A DNA stretch of 6,753 nt from an uncultured Bacillota bacterium (lineage in GTDB: Bacteria > Bacillota > Clostridia > Oscillospirales > Oscillospiraceae), in contig CALACZ010000148.1 in assembly GCA_937890735.1 (NCBI GenBank), positions 1 to 6,753 on the forward strand. The letters are read 5' to 3'. The position numbers and the translations under genes are program-made. Shown here in pieces: positions 6,158-6,753 of the stretch; the first letter of the stretch is position 1, and every line of letters begins with the position of its first letter. A model generated the notes under the pieces. That model worked only from the letters and a program-made list of their open reading frames with translations. It made no database searches and was not told the origin of the DNA.

Positions 6158-6721
6158 TCAGTTTTTCACGGTGATGTTGATGATGGCCCCAGCCGTACCG
6201 ATAATATCGCTGGTTTCGGGGTCGAGGTTGTGGAACATGGCTGTGCATTCATAACTGCCGGCCGGAAGCTCCACGTCAAGGGCAGCGCGTTCGATCTTGC
6301 TGCCCACGGGGATCGCTTTGCTCTGATAAATGAGCTCGCCCGTGTCATTGCGGATGAACTCCACCTGCTGGGGGTAATTGTTGATCGACTCGTTTACGAT
6401 CATGACGTTGCCCTCAGCTTTGCCATTTTCAAAGTACGGCGCAGTGTTCATGCTGATGTTGATCATGCCCTCCGCGACCTTTTCGTTCAGCTTCTCCGCT
6501 ATTTCTTCCGGGCTGAGATTATCCCAGCCACCTTCAACAGCGGAGTCATCATAGACGATGCCGGTTTGAGCGCGTGCTTCTTCTTTGGACAGCGGCTTGC
6601 TGATCAGACGGGTGATAAGAAAGATGCCCGCACCGATGGCACAGGCGAGAAATGCGACGGCAAGCACAACACGAATGCTGCCCTTGGCCTGCTTGGGATG
6701 ATCCTGATAGATTTCGTACAC
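6158..6721 (-). CDS. Membrane-anchored protein with extracytoplasmic beta domain
   Basis: A 187-aa protein of unknown function. It has a short cytoplasmic N-terminus (1-16), one TM helix at about 17-40 with flanking basic residues, a polar helical linker around 44-85 (KEEARAQ, SPEEIAEKLNEKVAE), and a beta-rich domain 88-187. The domain carries EGNVMIVNES, an R-x-DTGELIYQS strand pair, IPVGSKIE, LPAGSYECTAMF and a closing strand AGAIINITV. The same pattern occurs at the C-terminus of the SLH protein (4060-5430). The start is GTG at 6721, preceded by AAAGGAGT (6736-6729) with 7 nt spacing. It is the most upstream gene seen and ends 48 bp before the secreted 205-aa gene. It could be the membrane-side base or assembly partner of the wall-anchored structure; this is inferred from the shared domain and position. 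Confidence 0.82.
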   Translation of the reverse strand: MYEIYQDHPKQAKGSIRVVLAVAFLACAIGAGIFLITRLISKPLSKEEARAQTGIVYDDSAVEGGWDNLSPEEIAEKLNEKVAEGMINISMNTAPYFENGKAEGNVMIVNESINNYPQQVEFIRNDTGELIYQSKAIPVGSKIERAALDVELPAGSYECTAMFHNLDPETSDIIGTAGAIINITVKN

Positions 6722-6753
6722 GGAAACAACTCCTTTGTGTTTTGATTTGCATT

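Noticed and set aside
5486..6745. Plus-strand open frames of 213, 176 and 200 codons
   Set aside because: All lie opposite genes with clear signal peptides or TM helices and good ribosome binding sites. Their translations are low-complexity Asp/Arg/Val/Gly mixtures.

Overview
The window looks like part of an integrative conjugative element, or a related conjugative module, from a gut-type Bacillota (Clostridia; Oscillospiraceae or a relative). The reasons are the GC-rich clostridial coding style, strong AGGAGG-type ribosome binding sites, an SLH-domain surface protein, BspA-like and InlB-type repeats, and a VirB2-like/VirB6-like gene pair followed by an LPD28-type gene. These are inferences from protein character; no database search was run. 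All eight genes lie on the minus strand, so transcription runs from high to low coordinates.

Layout in transcription order. (1) 6721-6158: membrane-anchored protein with one N-terminal TM helix and an extracytoplasmic beta domain. (2) 6109-5492: secreted 205-aa protein. (3) A perfect 11-bp hairpin at 5455-5480. (4) 5430-4060: SLH protein with three SLH repeats, a beta-helix-like segment and a C-terminal beta domain resembling that of gene 1. (5) 4060-3551: secreted 169-aa protein whose start codon overlaps the SLH stop codon. (6) 3547-1466: secreted 693-aa mosaic protein (BspA-like LRR region, CxxC repeats, two InlB B-type repeats, C-terminal domain). (7) 1447-1106: small VirB2/TrbC-like membrane protein. 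(8) 1028-177 (possibly from a CTG at 1073): polytopic VirB6/TrbL-like channel protein. (9) 163 to beyond base 1: 5' part of an LPD28-type gene.

The main observation is that genes 2, 5 and the C-terminus of gene 6 share one domain. It has a VTVP-x-x-LP motif near its start, a central N-x-x-x-G-A-V-x-V stretch, a GW-type position in two of the three copies, and a late (I)-x-Y-x-A-x-V strand followed by a hydrophobic C-terminal strand. This surface module sits between an SLH wall anchor and the type IV secretion genes, and its last gene is 18 bp from the VirB2-like gene. It therefore looks like a cell-surface structure co-transcribed with the mating apparatus. Inferred role: an adhesin, fibre or surface coat that helps donor-recipient contact. 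No sortase motif is seen in any of the proteins, so the SLH protein is the only obvious wall anchor and the others may be held by protein-protein contacts.

No RNA genes, insertion sequences, CRISPR arrays or plus-strand genes are supported. Intergenic gaps are all under 80 bp.
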